Positions 19,274 to 28,755 of a stretch of 64,000 nucleotides of DNA are shown one piece after another. How positions within the stretch are numbered: position 1 is the first letter of the stretch; each line of letters begins with the position of its first letter. A model generated the notes under the pieces. That model made no database searches. It was not told where the DNA came from and was given only the letters and a program-made list of their open reading frames with translations. A program made the position numbers and the translations under genes. Source of the stretch: Diaphorobacter aerolatus (GTDB lineage: Bacteria; Pseudomonadota; Gammaproteobacteria; Burkholderiales; Burkholderiaceae_C); assembly GCF_014489535.1 (NCBI RefSeq), contig NZ_CP060783.1:3865501-3929500 (forward strand), in the 5' to 3' direction.

Positions 19274-19707
19274 TCTACGGAATCGGCACTGACATCTGCG
19301 ACGTGCGGCGCATCCGCGCGAGCCTCGAGCGCAACGGCGACCGGTTTGCCGAGAAGGTGCTCTCACCGGGCGAGCTCACCACCTGGCGCGCGCGTTCCGC
19401 ACGTTGGCCGGAGCGCGGCATTCGTTATCTGGCCACACGCTTCTCCGCCAAGGAAGCATTCAGCAAGGCGATTGGCCTCGGCATGCGCATGCCGATGACC
19501 TGGCGAAACTGCGAGATCGCCAAGCTGCCCAGCGGCCAGCCGGTCATCGTGCTGCATGGTGAACTCAAGACCTGGTTCGAGGCCAAGGGGCTGAAAGCGC
19601 TCATTACCGTCACGGACGAAACCGACTACGCCGCGAGCTTTTGCGTGGTGGAACACGAAGACGCGCCGCGTGCGTCGTCGCGCGCTCAGCGCGAACCTCA
19701 AGATTGA
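19270..19707 (+). CDS. acpS: Holo-ACP synthase
   Basis: Transfers 4'-phosphopantetheine from CoA to the acyl carrier protein, whose gene lies at 5931. The two metal-binding motifs are present: GIGTDICDV (Asp8) and [12 protein letters not shown] (Glu about 58). At 145 residues it is slightly longer than the E. coli enzyme (126). The extra length is a basic/Ala-rich C-terminal tail ([12 protein letters not shown]). It overlaps pdxJ by four bases. Confidence 0.95.
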   Translation: MIYGIGTDICDVRRIRASLERNGDRFAEKVLSPGELTTWRARSARWPERGIRYLATRFSAKEAFSKAIGLGMRMPMTWRNCEIAKLPSGQPVIVLHGELKTWFEAKGLKALITVTDETDYAASFCVVEHEDAPRASSRAQREPQD

Positions 19708-19724
19708 CCGAACAACAGACCGCC

Positions 19725-20840
19725 ATGAAGAACGCAAACACCAACGGACCGGCCCCACACGCGCCCCTGATCATCGACGTCGCAGGCAAGGCGCTCACCG
19801 ACGTGGACCGCAGGCGCCTTGCGCATCCGCTGGTCGGCGGCATGATTCTTTTCACGCGCAACTGGGAGACTCGCGATCAACTGCTGCAACTGTGCGCCGA
19901 CATCAAGACCGTGCGCCCGGACCTGTTGATCTGCGTGGATCACGAAGGTGGTCGTGTACAGCGCTTCAAAACGGATGGGTTCACCCATATCCCGTCCATG
20001 CGCGCGCTGGGCGAGTTGTGGATGAACGATGGCAGCGGCAGCAAGTACCGCGAAGGCTCGGGAGCCATGCGAGCGATGGATGCGGCGACTGCGTCGGGCT
20101 ACGTGCTCGGCAGCGAGCTGCGCTCCTGCGGCGTGGATTTCAGCTTCACGCCCGTGCTCGATCTCGATTGGGGCGAGAGCGGCGTGATCGGTGATCGCAG
20201 CTTCCATCGCGACCCACGCGTGGTGGCAAGCCTGGCGCGCAGCCTCATGCACGGCCTGCTGCAATCCGGCATGGCCAATTGCGGCAAGCATTTTCCTGGC
20301 CACGGTTTTGTGAAGGCCGATTCGCACATCGAAATTCCCGTCGATGCGCGCGGTCTCAAGGCGATTCTTGCCGACGACGCAGCGCCGTATCCGTGGCTGT
20401 CCACCGTGCTTACGGCCGTGATGCCTGCCCATGTCATCTATCCAAAAGTCGATGCCCGTCCCGCAGGCTTTTCGCAGAAATGGCTTCAGGACATTCTGCG
20501 GGGCCAGATGCGCTTTGACGGCGCGATCTTCAGCGATGACCTGAGCATGGAGGCTGCCCGGCGCATCGACGGTGCTGTCCTGAGCTATTGCGATGCCGCA
20601 TGCGCGGCGCTCAATGCCGGCTGCGATCTTGCGCTTCTGTGCAATCAGAGCGTGGGAGACGGAGCGATCGTCGACGAGTTTCTCGACGACATGGACAAGG
20701 CGCTCGATTCCGGAAAATGGCGCCCTGAAGAAAACAGCGAGGCGCGCCGCGTTGCCCTGTTGCCCGAGACGCTGCCCCGGCCCTGGGACGAATTGATGGT
20801 GCAGCCCGCCTACATGCATGCGCTGGATCTGTTGCCTTAA
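19725..20840 (+). CDS. nagZ: Beta-N-acetylhexosaminidase NagZ
   Basis: Glycoside hydrolase family 3 enzyme that removes GlcNAc from anhydromuropeptides in cytoplasmic cell-wall recycling. The 371-residue protein shows CVDHEGGRVQRF, the family motif KHFPGHGFVKADSH with the His/Asp catalytic loop and FSDDLSMEAA with the nucleophile Asp. ATG 19725 (MKNANTNG) gives the family-like start; the longer in-frame version would overlap acpS heavily. Its product feeds the peptidoglycan recycling pathway and may affect beta-lactamase induction. Confidence 0.93.
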   Translation: MKNANTNGPAPHAPLIIDVAGKALTDVDRRRLAHPLVGGMILFTRNWETRDQLLQLCADIKTVRPDLLICVDHEGGRVQRFKTDGFTHIPSMRALGELWMNDGSGSKYREGSGAMRAMDAATASGYVLGSELRSCGVDFSFTPVLDLDWGESGVIGDRSFHRDPRVVASLARSLMHGLLQSGMANCGKHFPGHGFVKADSHIEIPVDARGLKAILADDAAPYPWLSTVLTAVMPAHVIYPKVDARPAGFSQKWLQDILRGQMRFDGAIFSDDLSMEAARRIDGAVLSYCDAACAALNAGCDLALLCNQSVGDGAIVDEFLDDMDKALDSGKWRPEENSEARRVALLPETLPRPWDELMVQPAYMHALDLLP

Positions 20841-20920
20841 GCGCCACCTCAGCATCGCGACATAGATTGCCTGCAGGACTTGCGGGCGCGTTCCGCAGAT
20901 TCACAAGAACAAGGAACACC

Positions 20921-22687
20921 ATGAGTCTCAAAGACAAGCTGCGCAACGCGGCACAGATCACGCGTCAGGCGTTCGCGCTGGCGCGACCGTATTTCGTGTC
21001 GGAAGAAAAAGTGCGCGCGTGGGGTCTGCTCGTTGCCATCATCGCGCTCAATCTGGGTGCGGTCTTCATGCTGGTGCAGTTCAACGAATGGAACCGCGTG
21101 TTCTACGACGCGTTGCAGGAAAAGCAGGCAGACGTGTTCTGGCGGCAGCTCGCCAAATTCTCCTGGCTCGCGGCGATCTACATCGTCATCGCGGTCTACA
21201 AGTTCTACCTCACGCAATTGCTGCAACTGAACTGGCGCAAGTGGCTCACGCAGCAGATGCTCACCCGCTGGCTTGCGGCCAAGGCTTTCTACCGGCTGGA
21301 GTTGGGGCGACTGGACGGCAGCAACGTGCCGGACAACCCGGACCAGCGCATTCAGGAAGACCTGAACCTGTTCACCACTTACACCGTATCGCTCGCGATG
21401 GGGCTGCTCAACGCACTGGTCACCTTCGTGAGCTTTGTCGGGATTCTCTGGGGACTGAGCGGTGTGATGGACGTGCATGTGCCGCAGGCGCTCGGTGGCG
21501 GCACCTGGGAGATCGCGGGCTTCATGGTGTGGATGGCGGTGCTGTACTGCATCATCGGCACGATCATCACGTTCTGGGTGGGTGCTCCGCAGGTGCTGCT
21601 CAACAACCGCCAGCAGCGGTTCGAGGCCAATTTCCGGCGCTACATGATTCGCGTGCGCGAACACGCCGAAGCGATTGCGCTCGACGGCGGCGAACGCGTG
21701 GAAGGCGGGCGCCTGACGGAGCGCCTGGGTGACGTGCTCGGGAACTATCTGGCGCTGATCCGCAAGCAGAAGAGCCTGATCTGGTTCACCACTTTTTTCG
21801 CTCAGGCCGCAGTGGTGTTTCCGTTCCTGATCGCCGCGCCGCGCTTTTTCAGCGGCGCGATCCAGCTCGGTCAGCTCATGCAGATCGCGTCGGCGTTCGG
21901 CCAGGTATCGGATTCGCTGAGCTGGATCGTGAACAACTACCAGGACATTGCCGCATGGCGTGCAACCACGCAGCGTCTGGCCGGTTTCGACGAAAGCCTC
22001 GCGCAGCAGAGCGCGCATCGCACGGACGGAGCGCGACTGGAAAACGCGGATCATCTTGAGACCGAAGGGCTTCAGGTGGCGCTGCCGCGCGGCGAGGTGA
22101 TTCTCTCGAACGCCGCATTGAAAATCAACGCCCGTGAACGCGTGCTCATCAGCGGCGCATCGGGCAGCGGCAAGTCCACGCTGATGCGCGTGTTCGCAGG
22201 GATATGGCCGTTCGCGAAGGGCCGCATCGAGCGTCCGCAGGATGCGATGTTCATTCCTCAGCGTCCGTATTTTCCTGATGGTTCGTTGCGCGAAGCGCTG
22301 GCGTACCCGGAGCCCGCGTCGCGCTACGGCGACGAGCAATTGGTGCAGGCGCTGGAGCAGGCCAGCCTGCCCAGGCTCGTGGCACGCATGGACGAAAAGA
22401 ACGTCTGGAATGCCGTGCTCTCGGGTGGCGAGCAGCAGCGGCTTGCGATAGCCCGCGTGCTGCTCAAGCGTCCGGCCTGGGTCTTTGCCGATGAGGCGAC
22501 CAGTGCGCTCGACGGGCCGACCGAGGCGCATGTCTATGATCAACTGGCGCAACTGGTGCAGGAGCGCGACGGAGCGCTGATCTCCATCGCGCACCGCGAC
22601 AGCGTGCAGAGGTTTCACAACCGCAACTGGAAACTCGACCCGCAGAGCCAAAGCATCGCCGAGCAACCGGGTCAGGCCGTGGGATGA
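20921..22687 (+). CDS. ABC transporter, fused permease and ATPase (SbmA/BacA-YddA type)
   Basis: A 588-residue half-transporter. The N-terminal half has about five to six membrane helices and matches the SbmA_BacA/ABC_membrane_2 type (FNEWNRVFYDALQ, LNWRKWLTQQML). The C-terminal ATPase has Walker A GASGSGKST, signature LSGGEQQRLA and Walker B VFADEATSALD. Family members include YddA and vitamin B12/peptide importers. The substrate here is unknown. ATG 20921 (MSLKDKLRNA) was chosen over an upstream start because the homology starts there. The phosphofructokinase gene follows after 46 bases. Confidence 0.88.
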   Translation: MSLKDKLRNAAQITRQAFALARPYFVSEEKVRAWGLLVAIIALNLGAVFMLVQFNEWNRVFYDALQEKQADVFWRQLAKFSWLAAIYIVIAVYKFYLTQLLQLNWRKWLTQQMLTRWLAAKAFYRLELGRLDGSNVPDNPDQRIQEDLNLFTTYTVSLAMGLLNALVTFVSFVGILWGLSGVMDVHVPQALGGGTWEIAGFMVWMAVLYCIIGTIITFWVGAPQVLLNNRQQRFEANFRRYMIRVREHAEAIALDGGERVEGGRLTERLGDVLGNYLALIRKQKSLIWFTTFFAQAAVVFPFLIAAPRFFSGAIQLGQLMQIASAFGQVSDSLSWIVNNYQDIAAWRATTQRLAGFDESLAQQSAHRTDGARLENADHLETEGLQVALPRGEVILSNAALKINARERVLISGASGSGKSTLMRVFAGIWPFAKGRIERPQDAMFIPQRPYFPDGSLREALAYPEPASRYGDEQLVQALEQASLPRLVARMDEKNVWNAVLSGGEQQRLAIARVLLKRPAWVFADEATSALDGPTEAHVYDQLAQLVQERDGALISIAHRDSVQRFHNRNWKLDPQSQSIAEQPGQAVG

Positions 22688-22733
22688 TGGTGTGCCGAAT
22701 GGGCGGCGACAGTAAGAACCGGAGAGCATCGCG

Positions 22734-23792
22734 ATGCGTGTAGGAGTCTTGACTGGCGGGGGCGATTGCCCGGGTCTGAACGCGGTGATCCGCGCCGTGA
22801 CCAAATCACTGATTCACCACGGGCACTGCGAGGTGCTTGGCATCGAAGACGGATTCGAAGGCTTGATGCTTCCCGTGCCACGCGTCAGAGCGCTCGGCTG
22901 GGACGAGGTTTCGGGCATTCTGCATACCGGCGGGACGATTCTCGGCACCAGCAACAGCGCCAACCCCTTGCGCGGTGACGCTACCGTTGCGCAGGTGAGG
23001 CACAACGCGCGGGAACTGGGGCTCGACATGCTGGTGGTGATTGGTGGTGACGGTACCATGTCACTCGCCTACGGGCTGCACCAACGCATCGGCCTGCCAT
23101 GCGTGGGCGTGCCCAAGACCATCGACAACGACATCGCCAACTGTGATCGCAGCTTTGGCTTCGACACGGCGGTGGCGACCGCCACCGAGGGACTGCGCCG
23201 CATCGAAAGCACGGCATACAGCCATCACCGCGTGATGATCGTCGAGACCATGGGGCGGCATGCGGGCTGGCTCGCGCTCGAGTCGGGCATCGCAGCGGGC
23301 GCGGACATCATTCTTTTGCCGGAAATCGATTTCGACGTGGAGATCGTCGCCGCGCGTTGCAGGCAGCGCGAGCAGCGCCAGCGCTACTCGATCATCTGCA
23401 TCGGCGAAGGCGCCAAGGAAAGCGGCACCCGCCAGACGATGCGCGAGCGTGTCGCGCACAGTCCCGAGCCGCTGCGCCTGGGTGGCGTGGCGAACGTGCT
23501 GCGCGAGCGCCTTGCGCCGCATCTCCAAAGCGAAGTGCGTGCCACCGTGCTGGGTCATCTGCAACGCGGTGGCGATCCGACCGCCTTCGACCGGGTGCTG
23601 GCTACGCGCTTCGGACACCGCGCCGCGCAACTGGTGATCGAGGGGGCAACAGGACGAATGGTGACCTTGCAGCGCGGCGAAATTTCCAGCGTGCCGATGT
23701 CGGCCGTGGCCAACGTGCAGCGCACCGTGCCGCTGGATCACGATCTGGTCACGACGGCGCGCGACATCGGGATCTGCTTCGGCGACCAGTGA
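22734..23792 (+). CDS. 6-phosphofructokinase (PfkA superfamily)
   Basis: Phosphorylates fructose 6-phosphate in glycolysis. The 352-residue protein has LTGGGDCPGLNAVIR (residues 6-20), GGDGT (104-108) and PKTIDND (127-133), followed by the MGRHAGWLAL sugar-phosphate region. Gly107 in GGDG is the residue expected for ATP use, while Lys128 in PKTIDND is more typical of pyrophosphate enzymes and of a clade of long ATP enzymes in actinobacteria. The phosphoryl donor therefore cannot be assigned with certainty; ATP is more likely. Confidence 0.88.
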   Translation: MRVGVLTGGGDCPGLNAVIRAVTKSLIHHGHCEVLGIEDGFEGLMLPVPRVRALGWDEVSGILHTGGTILGTSNSANPLRGDATVAQVRHNARELGLDMLVVIGGDGTMSLAYGLHQRIGLPCVGVPKTIDNDIANCDRSFGFDTAVATATEGLRRIESTAYSHHRVMIVETMGRHAGWLALESGIAAGADIILLPEIDFDVEIVAARCRQREQRQRYSIICIGEGAKESGTRQTMRERVAHSPEPLRLGGVANVLRERLAPHLQSEVRATVLGHLQRGGDPTAFDRVLATRFGHRAAQLVIEGATGRMVTLQRGEISSVPMSAVANVQRTVPLDHDLVTTARDIGICFGDQ

Positions 23793-23835
23793 TTTAGCCA
23801 AGGGCCTATACGCCCAGCCCACGGGGTCGCGTAAG

Positions 23836-23848
23836 CCCGAAGGGCTGC
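23836..23848. other. Small hairpin between convergent pfk and mscS genes
   Basis: AGCCC, GAA, GGGCT. It is short, has no T-tract, and is at most a weak termination or stability element. Confidence 0.3.
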
Positions 23849-23874
23849 GCAGTCTTGGTACAGGCCCTGTGCCT

Positions 23875-24519
23875 TCAGGGAAACGTTGCCGGCCTGGGTG
23901 CGGCCGGGCTCTCTCCCAGAGCTTGAATCGCGGTGTGCTGCTTGTTTTCCGGAAGCGACTGGCCCTGCGGCCAGCGGCGCACGACGCGCTGGAAGATCAG
24001 CGAATTGGGAATCTGCAGCAGCGTGCCCGGCGCGGGTGCGGTCGAGTCTTCGAGCGTGGTGTAGAGCAGGTTGATATCGACGACCTTGCCCACGGCGCCG
24101 AGCTTCTCGGCGGTATCCAGTACCTCGATATGGTCGCCCACGCGAAACGGGCCGACCACGAAGATCAGAAAAGCGCAGAACAGGTTGGAGAGTACGCTCC
24201 AGGCCGCAAAGAATGCGACGGCGCCGACCGTGGCGAAGCCGGTGAATGCGGTCCACAGCACCGATGCGGAAACACCAAGACGCTCCAGCACCAGTAGGAC
24301 CGCGCTCAAAAGAATGAGCCAGCGCACCACGACGGTGACCGGCATGGTCAGTTCGTGCGGAAACTGGTAGTGATTGCCCGCGCGCTTCATGACGCGCTTG
24401 AACATGCTGTGCAACAGGATGGCACCGGCAATGATCAGCACGATCTGGAAGCCGGGGATGAGCAGTTCGAGTGAATTCTGCATCCACTCGGGCAGGTAGG
24501 TTCTCCAACGAAGAGGCAT
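23875..24519 (-). CDS. Small mechanosensitive channel, MscS family
   Basis: A 214-residue inner-membrane protein. Three hydrophobic helices lie at about 17-38, 60-80 and 92-115; the third, with GFATVGAVAFFAAWSVLSN, is the pore-lining type. The beta domain follows (FVVGPFRVGDHIEVL). The C-terminus is shorter than in E. coli MscS (286). It opens under osmotic downshock in characterised family members; whether this short form gates the same way is unknown. It converges with the phosphofructokinase gene. Confidence 0.88.
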   Translation of the reverse strand: MPLRWRTYLPEWMQNSLELLIPGFQIVLIIAGAILLHSMFKRVMKRAGNHYQFPHELTMPVTVVVRWLILLSAVLLVLERLGVSASVLWTAFTGFATVGAVAFFAAWSVLSNLFCAFLIFVVGPFRVGDHIEVLDTAEKLGAVGKVVDINLLYTTLEDSTAPAPGTLLQIPNSLIFQRVVRRWPQGQSLPENKQHTAIQALGESPAAPRPATFP

Positions 24520-24596
24520 GTCAGGCTTGGGATTTCACATCAAAGGGAACCTTGAACCATACCATCGTTGCCGGGAAAACCTGCGGCCAGAGCAGC

Positions 24597-25619
24597 TCAG
24601 CGTTTGCGTTGCTCGATGGTGTCCATCTGCATCTCAAAGCTGAAGAACCGGTCGCGCCCCTGTGCCTTGGCGGCGTAGAGGGCTTCATCGGCGCGCATGA
24701 CCATGGTGATCGCGCTGGTGTTGTCGTCGGGCACGCAGGTGGTGATGCCGCCCGAGAGCGTGAGCACTGGGCTGAGCGGTGAGTCGGGATGGGTGACGCC
24801 GCGTGTCTTGAGCAGGCCGCCCAAGGCCCGCGCGAACGTCATGGCACCGGCGCGCGGCGTGTTGGGCAGGATCAGCGCGAATTCCTCGCCTCCGTAGCGC
24901 GAGGCCACGTCCCGCGGGCGCACGCAGACTTCGCGCAGCACGCGAGCAACTTCGCGCAGCGCGACGTCGCCCTGCACGTGACCGGCGGCGTCGTTGAAGC
25001 GTTTGAAGTGATCGAGATCGCAAAGCATCAGCGTGAGCGGCGTGTGGTCGCGGCGCGCGGCCATGATTTCGGTGTGCAGGATGCGATCAAAGCCGCGCCG
25101 GTTGACGAGGCCCGTGAGCGGGTCCATCTCCACCATCTCATTGAGACGCTGATTCGCGACATGCAGCTCGTCCGTCAGCGTGACCAGCCGACGACGCATG
25201 GCGTGCAGGCGCCGCATGGCGCGCAGCTTGGCGGCCAGCACGATGGGCTTGACGGGCTTGACCAGGTAGTCGTCGCCGCCTGCCTCGATGCCGCGCCAGA
25301 CGTCGAGATCGCCATCAAGACCCGACAGAAAAATGATGGGCGTCCAGCCGCCGGGTTCCAGCTCGCGCATGCGCTGCGCGACCCAATAGCCGTCATGCGT
25401 TCCAGGCAGGCGGATATCGAGCAGCACCACGTCCGGCCGACGCAGCTTGAACAGCCGCAACGCCGGGTCGGCATCGCAGGCCTCCAGCACTTCGGCGACT
25501 CCGGCGCGACGCAGCTCGTTGGCCAGATGGGCGCGCACCGATGCGAGGTCTTCCACCAGCAACACCGAGAACGGGCGATCAGGCGGCGGCGAATGGGTGT
25601 CGTTGAGTGACTGGCTCAT
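24597..25619 (-). CDS. Response regulator with GGDEF domain (diguanylate cyclase)
   Basis: A 340-residue protein. The receiver domain (about 17-135) has phospho-acceptor Asp68 in VVLLDIRLPG and Lys121 in YLVKPVKP. A short coiled linker leads to a GGDEF domain (about 165-335) with active-site GGEEF at 243-247, so it should make cyclic di-GMP. An inhibitory I-site RPRD lies at 234-237, exactly five residues before GGEEF. No histidine kinase is encoded next to it, so its partner is elsewhere. It is read in the same direction as lysS, which lies upstream, 57 bases away. Confidence 0.92.
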   Translation of the reverse strand: MSQSLNDTHSPPPDRPFSVLLVEDLASVRAHLANELRRAGVAEVLEACDADPALRLFKLRRPDVVLLDIRLPGTHDGYWVAQRMRELEPGGWTPIIFLSGLDGDLDVWRGIEAGGDDYLVKPVKPIVLAAKLRAMRRLHAMRRRLVTLTDELHVANQRLNEMVEMDPLTGLVNRRGFDRILHTEIMAARRDHTPLTLMLCDLDHFKRFNDAAGHVQGDVALREVARVLREVCVRPRDVASRYGGEEFALILPNTPRAGAMTFARALGGLLKTRGVTHPDSPLSPVLTLSGGITTCVPDDNTSAITMVMRADEALYAAKAQGRDRFFSFEMQMDTIEQRKR

Positions 25620-25676
25620 GCTGCTCGCACGGTTCGCGTCGGCGCGTTTTGGTGGTGGTGATGAAAGGCGGTGAAT

Positions 25677-27215
25677 TTATTGTTCGCGGCGCAGGGCAGG
25701 GAACAGGATGATGTCGCGGATGCTGGGGCTGTCGGTCAGCAGCATCATCAGGCGGTCGATGCCGATGCCGCAACCGCCCGTGGGTGGCATGCCGTATTCG
25801 AGCGCACGCACGAAATCGTGGTCGAAGTACATCGCCTCGTCATCGCCACCGTCCTTGGCGTCGACCTGCGCATTGAATCGCGCGGCCTGATCTTCGGCGT
25901 CGTTGAGCTCCGAGAAGCCGTTGCCGAATTCACGCCCGGTGATGTAGAGCTCGAAGCGCTCGGTCACTTCGGGGCGCTCGTCGTTGGCGCGCGCGAGCGG
26001 CGAGATTTCCGTCGGATGCTCCATGATGAATGTGGGCTGCCAGAGCTTTTCCTCGACCACTTCCTCGAAGTACAGCACCTGCAGGCTCGCCAGAGTGCGC
26101 TTGGACAGCCTGTCCTTTTCCTCGTTCATGCCGAGCTTTCTCAGCGCATTGACGAGCCAGTCGCGGTCCGTGACGTTTTCGCCCGCGTCGGTGAATTTCA
26201 CGATGGCTTCGGGAATCGTCAGGCGTTCAAACGGCTTGGAGAGATCGACCGGTTTGCCGCCGTATTCGAACACCAGCGAACCACGCGCATTCCTTGCGGC
26301 ATCGCGCACGATGGCTTCGGTGTAGTCCATGATGTCCTGGTAGTTCCAGTAGGCTGCATAGAACTCCATCATCGTGAATTCAGGGTTGTGGCGAACGGAA
26401 ATGCCTTCGTTGCGGAAGTTGCGGTTGATCTCGAACACGCGCTCGAAGCCGCCGACGATCAGGCGCTTCAGATACAGCTCGGGCGCGATGCGCAGGTACA
26501 TCTCCTGATCGAGCGCGTTGTGGTGCGTGGTGAAGGGCTTGGCATTCGCGCCGCCGGGGATCGGATGCAGCATCGGCGTCTCGACCTCAAGAAAGCCGTG
26601 CTCCACCATGAAGCTGCGAATACCGGCCACGGCCTTGCTGCGCGCAATGAAGCGCTTGCGGGCCTCCTCGTCGGTCATCAGATCGACGTAGCGCTGCCGA
26701 TACTTCACTTCCTGATCGGCCACGCCGTGGAACTTGTCCGGCATGGGGCGCAGGCTCTTGGTGAGCATGCGGATCTTCGTGACCTTGATCGACAGCTCGC
26801 CCGCCTTGGTCTTCATCAGCGTGCCTTCCGCGCCAATGATGTCGCCGAGATCCCACTTCTTGAAATCGGCGTAGGGCTCCTCGCCGATGGCGTCGCGCGT
26901 CACATAGAGCTGGATGCGGCCCGTCGAATCCTGCACCGTGGCGAAGCTCGCCTTGCCCATCACGCGCTTGAGCATCATGCGGCCAGCGATGCTGACGGCG
27001 ATGTTCTGGCCTTCGAGCGCTTCGGCATCGGCCTCGCCGTGTGCAGCGGCCAGGTCGCCCGCATGGTTTGCGGGCTTGAAGTCATTGGGAAAAGCCACGC
27101 CTTTGCCCTGAGTCTGCGCTTCACGCAGCGCCTTGAGTTTTTCACGGCGCTCTGCGACGAGCTTGTTCTCGTCGACGGGGACTGCAGGAGTGTTCGTAGG
27201 CTGATCGGATGACAT
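25677..27215 (-). CDS. lysS: Lysyl-tRNA synthetase (class II)
   Basis: Charges tRNA-Lys. The 512-residue protein has an N-terminal anticodon-binding OB domain ([20 protein letters not shown]) and a class II core with motif 2 ([13 protein letters not shown], followed by the [11 protein letters not shown] segment) and motif 3 ([14 protein letters not shown]). ATG 27215 ([12 protein letters not shown]) fits the family's variable N-terminus better than an upstream alternative start. It is transcribed away from ugd. Confidence 0.97.
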   Translation of the reverse strand: MSSDQPTNTPAVPVDENKLVAERREKLKALREAQTQGKGVAFPNDFKPANHAGDLAAAHGEADAEALEGQNIAVSIAGRMMLKRVMGKASFATVQDSTGRIQLYVTRDAIGEEPYADFKKWDLGDIIGAEGTLMKTKAGELSIKVTKIRMLTKSLRPMPDKFHGVADQEVKYRQRYVDLMTDEEARKRFIARSKAVAGIRSFMVEHGFLEVETPMLHPIPGGANAKPFTTHHNALDQEMYLRIAPELYLKRLIVGGFERVFEINRNFRNEGISVRHNPEFTMMEFYAAYWNYQDIMDYTEAIVRDAARNARGSLVFEYGGKPVDLSKPFERLTIPEAIVKFTDAGENVTDRDWLVNALRKLGMNEEKDRLSKRTLASLQVLYFEEVVEEKLWQPTFIMEHPTEISPLARANDERPEVTERFELYITGREFGNGFSELNDAEDQAARFNAQVDAKDGGDDEAMYFDHDFVRALEYGMPPTGGCGIGIDRLMMLLTDSPSIRDIILFPALRREQ

Positions 27216-27370
27216 AAGGAATGGGGTTGTTGCCCGAAGGGGTGACAATAGCGGCGGTCAAAGCTCCGTGGCCCGGGGCGATGCGCGCTGGAAAACCTTC
27301 AATTTTAAGTCCATGCGCGCAAAACGGGCTCGCAAGGGCTTTCGGCTTCGATTGTGGCGAACGGCAGTCT

Positions 27371-28740
27371 ATGAAAATTACCATTGTTGGCGCGGGTTAT
27401 GTGGGGCTTGTGTCCGCCGCATGTTTTGCGGAATTGGGCAACCAGGTGCTTTGTGTCGAGCGCGATGCCGCGCGGGTCGAGCGCCTGCAAAGGGCCGAGG
27501 TGCCGATCTTCGAGCCCGGCCTTGTGGAGTTGATCGCCAAGAACCAGGCTGCGGGTCGGCTCGCATTCACCACCGACATGAAGGCCGGAGTGCGGCATGC
27601 CGAGATCCTCTTCATCGCCGTGGGCACACCGCCCAAGGGTGATTCCAGCGCTGATACCAGCCAGGTGCTGGCGGTGGCAGAGCAGATCGGCGAGCACCTG
27701 TCGCGTTTTCTCGTGGTCGTCGATAAATCCACCGTGCCGGTGGGAACGGCCGACAAGGTGCGGGCCGCGATTGAACATGCGTTGAAGAAACGGCCTGCTG
27801 GCCAAGCCAGGAAGTGGCCCGATTTCGCGGTAGTCTCGAACCCGGAATTTCTCAAGGAAGGTGCGGCGGTCGAAGACTTCATGCGCCCGGATCGCGTGGT
27901 GATCGGCGTGAGCGCTGATGCCGCAGGCAAAAAGGCCGAAGCGCTGCTGCGCCAGGCCTATGCGCCGTTCAACCGCAATCGCGAGCGCCTGATCGTGATG
28001 GACGTGAGGAGCGCCGAACTCACCAAATACGCGGCCAATGCGCTGCTGGCCACCAAGATCAGTTTCATGAACGACATGGCGAATCTCGCCGATGCGCTGG
28101 GCGCCGACATCGAACAGGTGCGCAAGGGCATAGGCTCGGACCGGCGCATCGGCTATGACTTCATCTACGCGGGACTGGGTTATGGCGGCTCGTGCTTTCC
28201 GAAGGACGTTGCCGCCATCTGCCACACGGCGCGCGAGGCAGGCGAACGCATGCGTGTCGTCGAGGCCGTGCGTGCGGTGAACGACGCGCAGAAGGAACGC
28301 TTCGTGCAACGCATCGCCGCGCACTTCGGCGACTCGCTCGAAGGGCGCACGATTGCCGTCTGGGGACTGACCTTCAAGCCTGCCACCGACGACGTGCGCG
28401 AGGCCCGAGTCGTCATATCGTCAAGCGTCTGGTGGCGATGGGCGCGAAGGTGCAGGCCCATGATCCGCAGGTGCAATCGCTCGCGCAACTGATGCCCGGG
28501 GAAAACACTGTAAGGCTGGCGCGCAGCGTGAGTTTCGTGAACGATCCGATGGCGGCGTGCGAGGGAGCGGACGCGCTCGTGATCGCGACCGAATGGAAGG
28601 CATACCGCAGTCCCGACTTTGCCGCGATGCGCAAGCTGCTCAAGGCGCCCGTGCTGTTCGATGGCCGCAATCTTTTCGATCCGGCGGAGATGCGTCGCCT
28701 TGGCTTTCACTACCAGGGTGTGGGCCGCAGGTCGGCCTGA
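27371..28740 (+). CDS. ugd: UDP-glucose 6-dehydrogenase (one-base frameshift in the sequence)
   Basis: Oxidises UDP-glucose to UDP-glucuronic acid, a precursor for capsule and LPS sugars. The NAD motif [13 protein letters not shown] lies at residues 7-19, the active-site Cys275 in [10 protein letters not shown] and the lysine in ELTKYAANA. The frame breaks at GAGGCCCGAG; adding one C to the run 28404-28406 restores [12 protein letters not shown] and an intact 456-residue protein that includes the C-terminal UDP-binding domain. It is the first gene of the glycan cluster and is followed 15 bases later by the flippase. Confidence 0.93.
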
Positions 28741-28755
28741 TCCGCAATCGCATCC

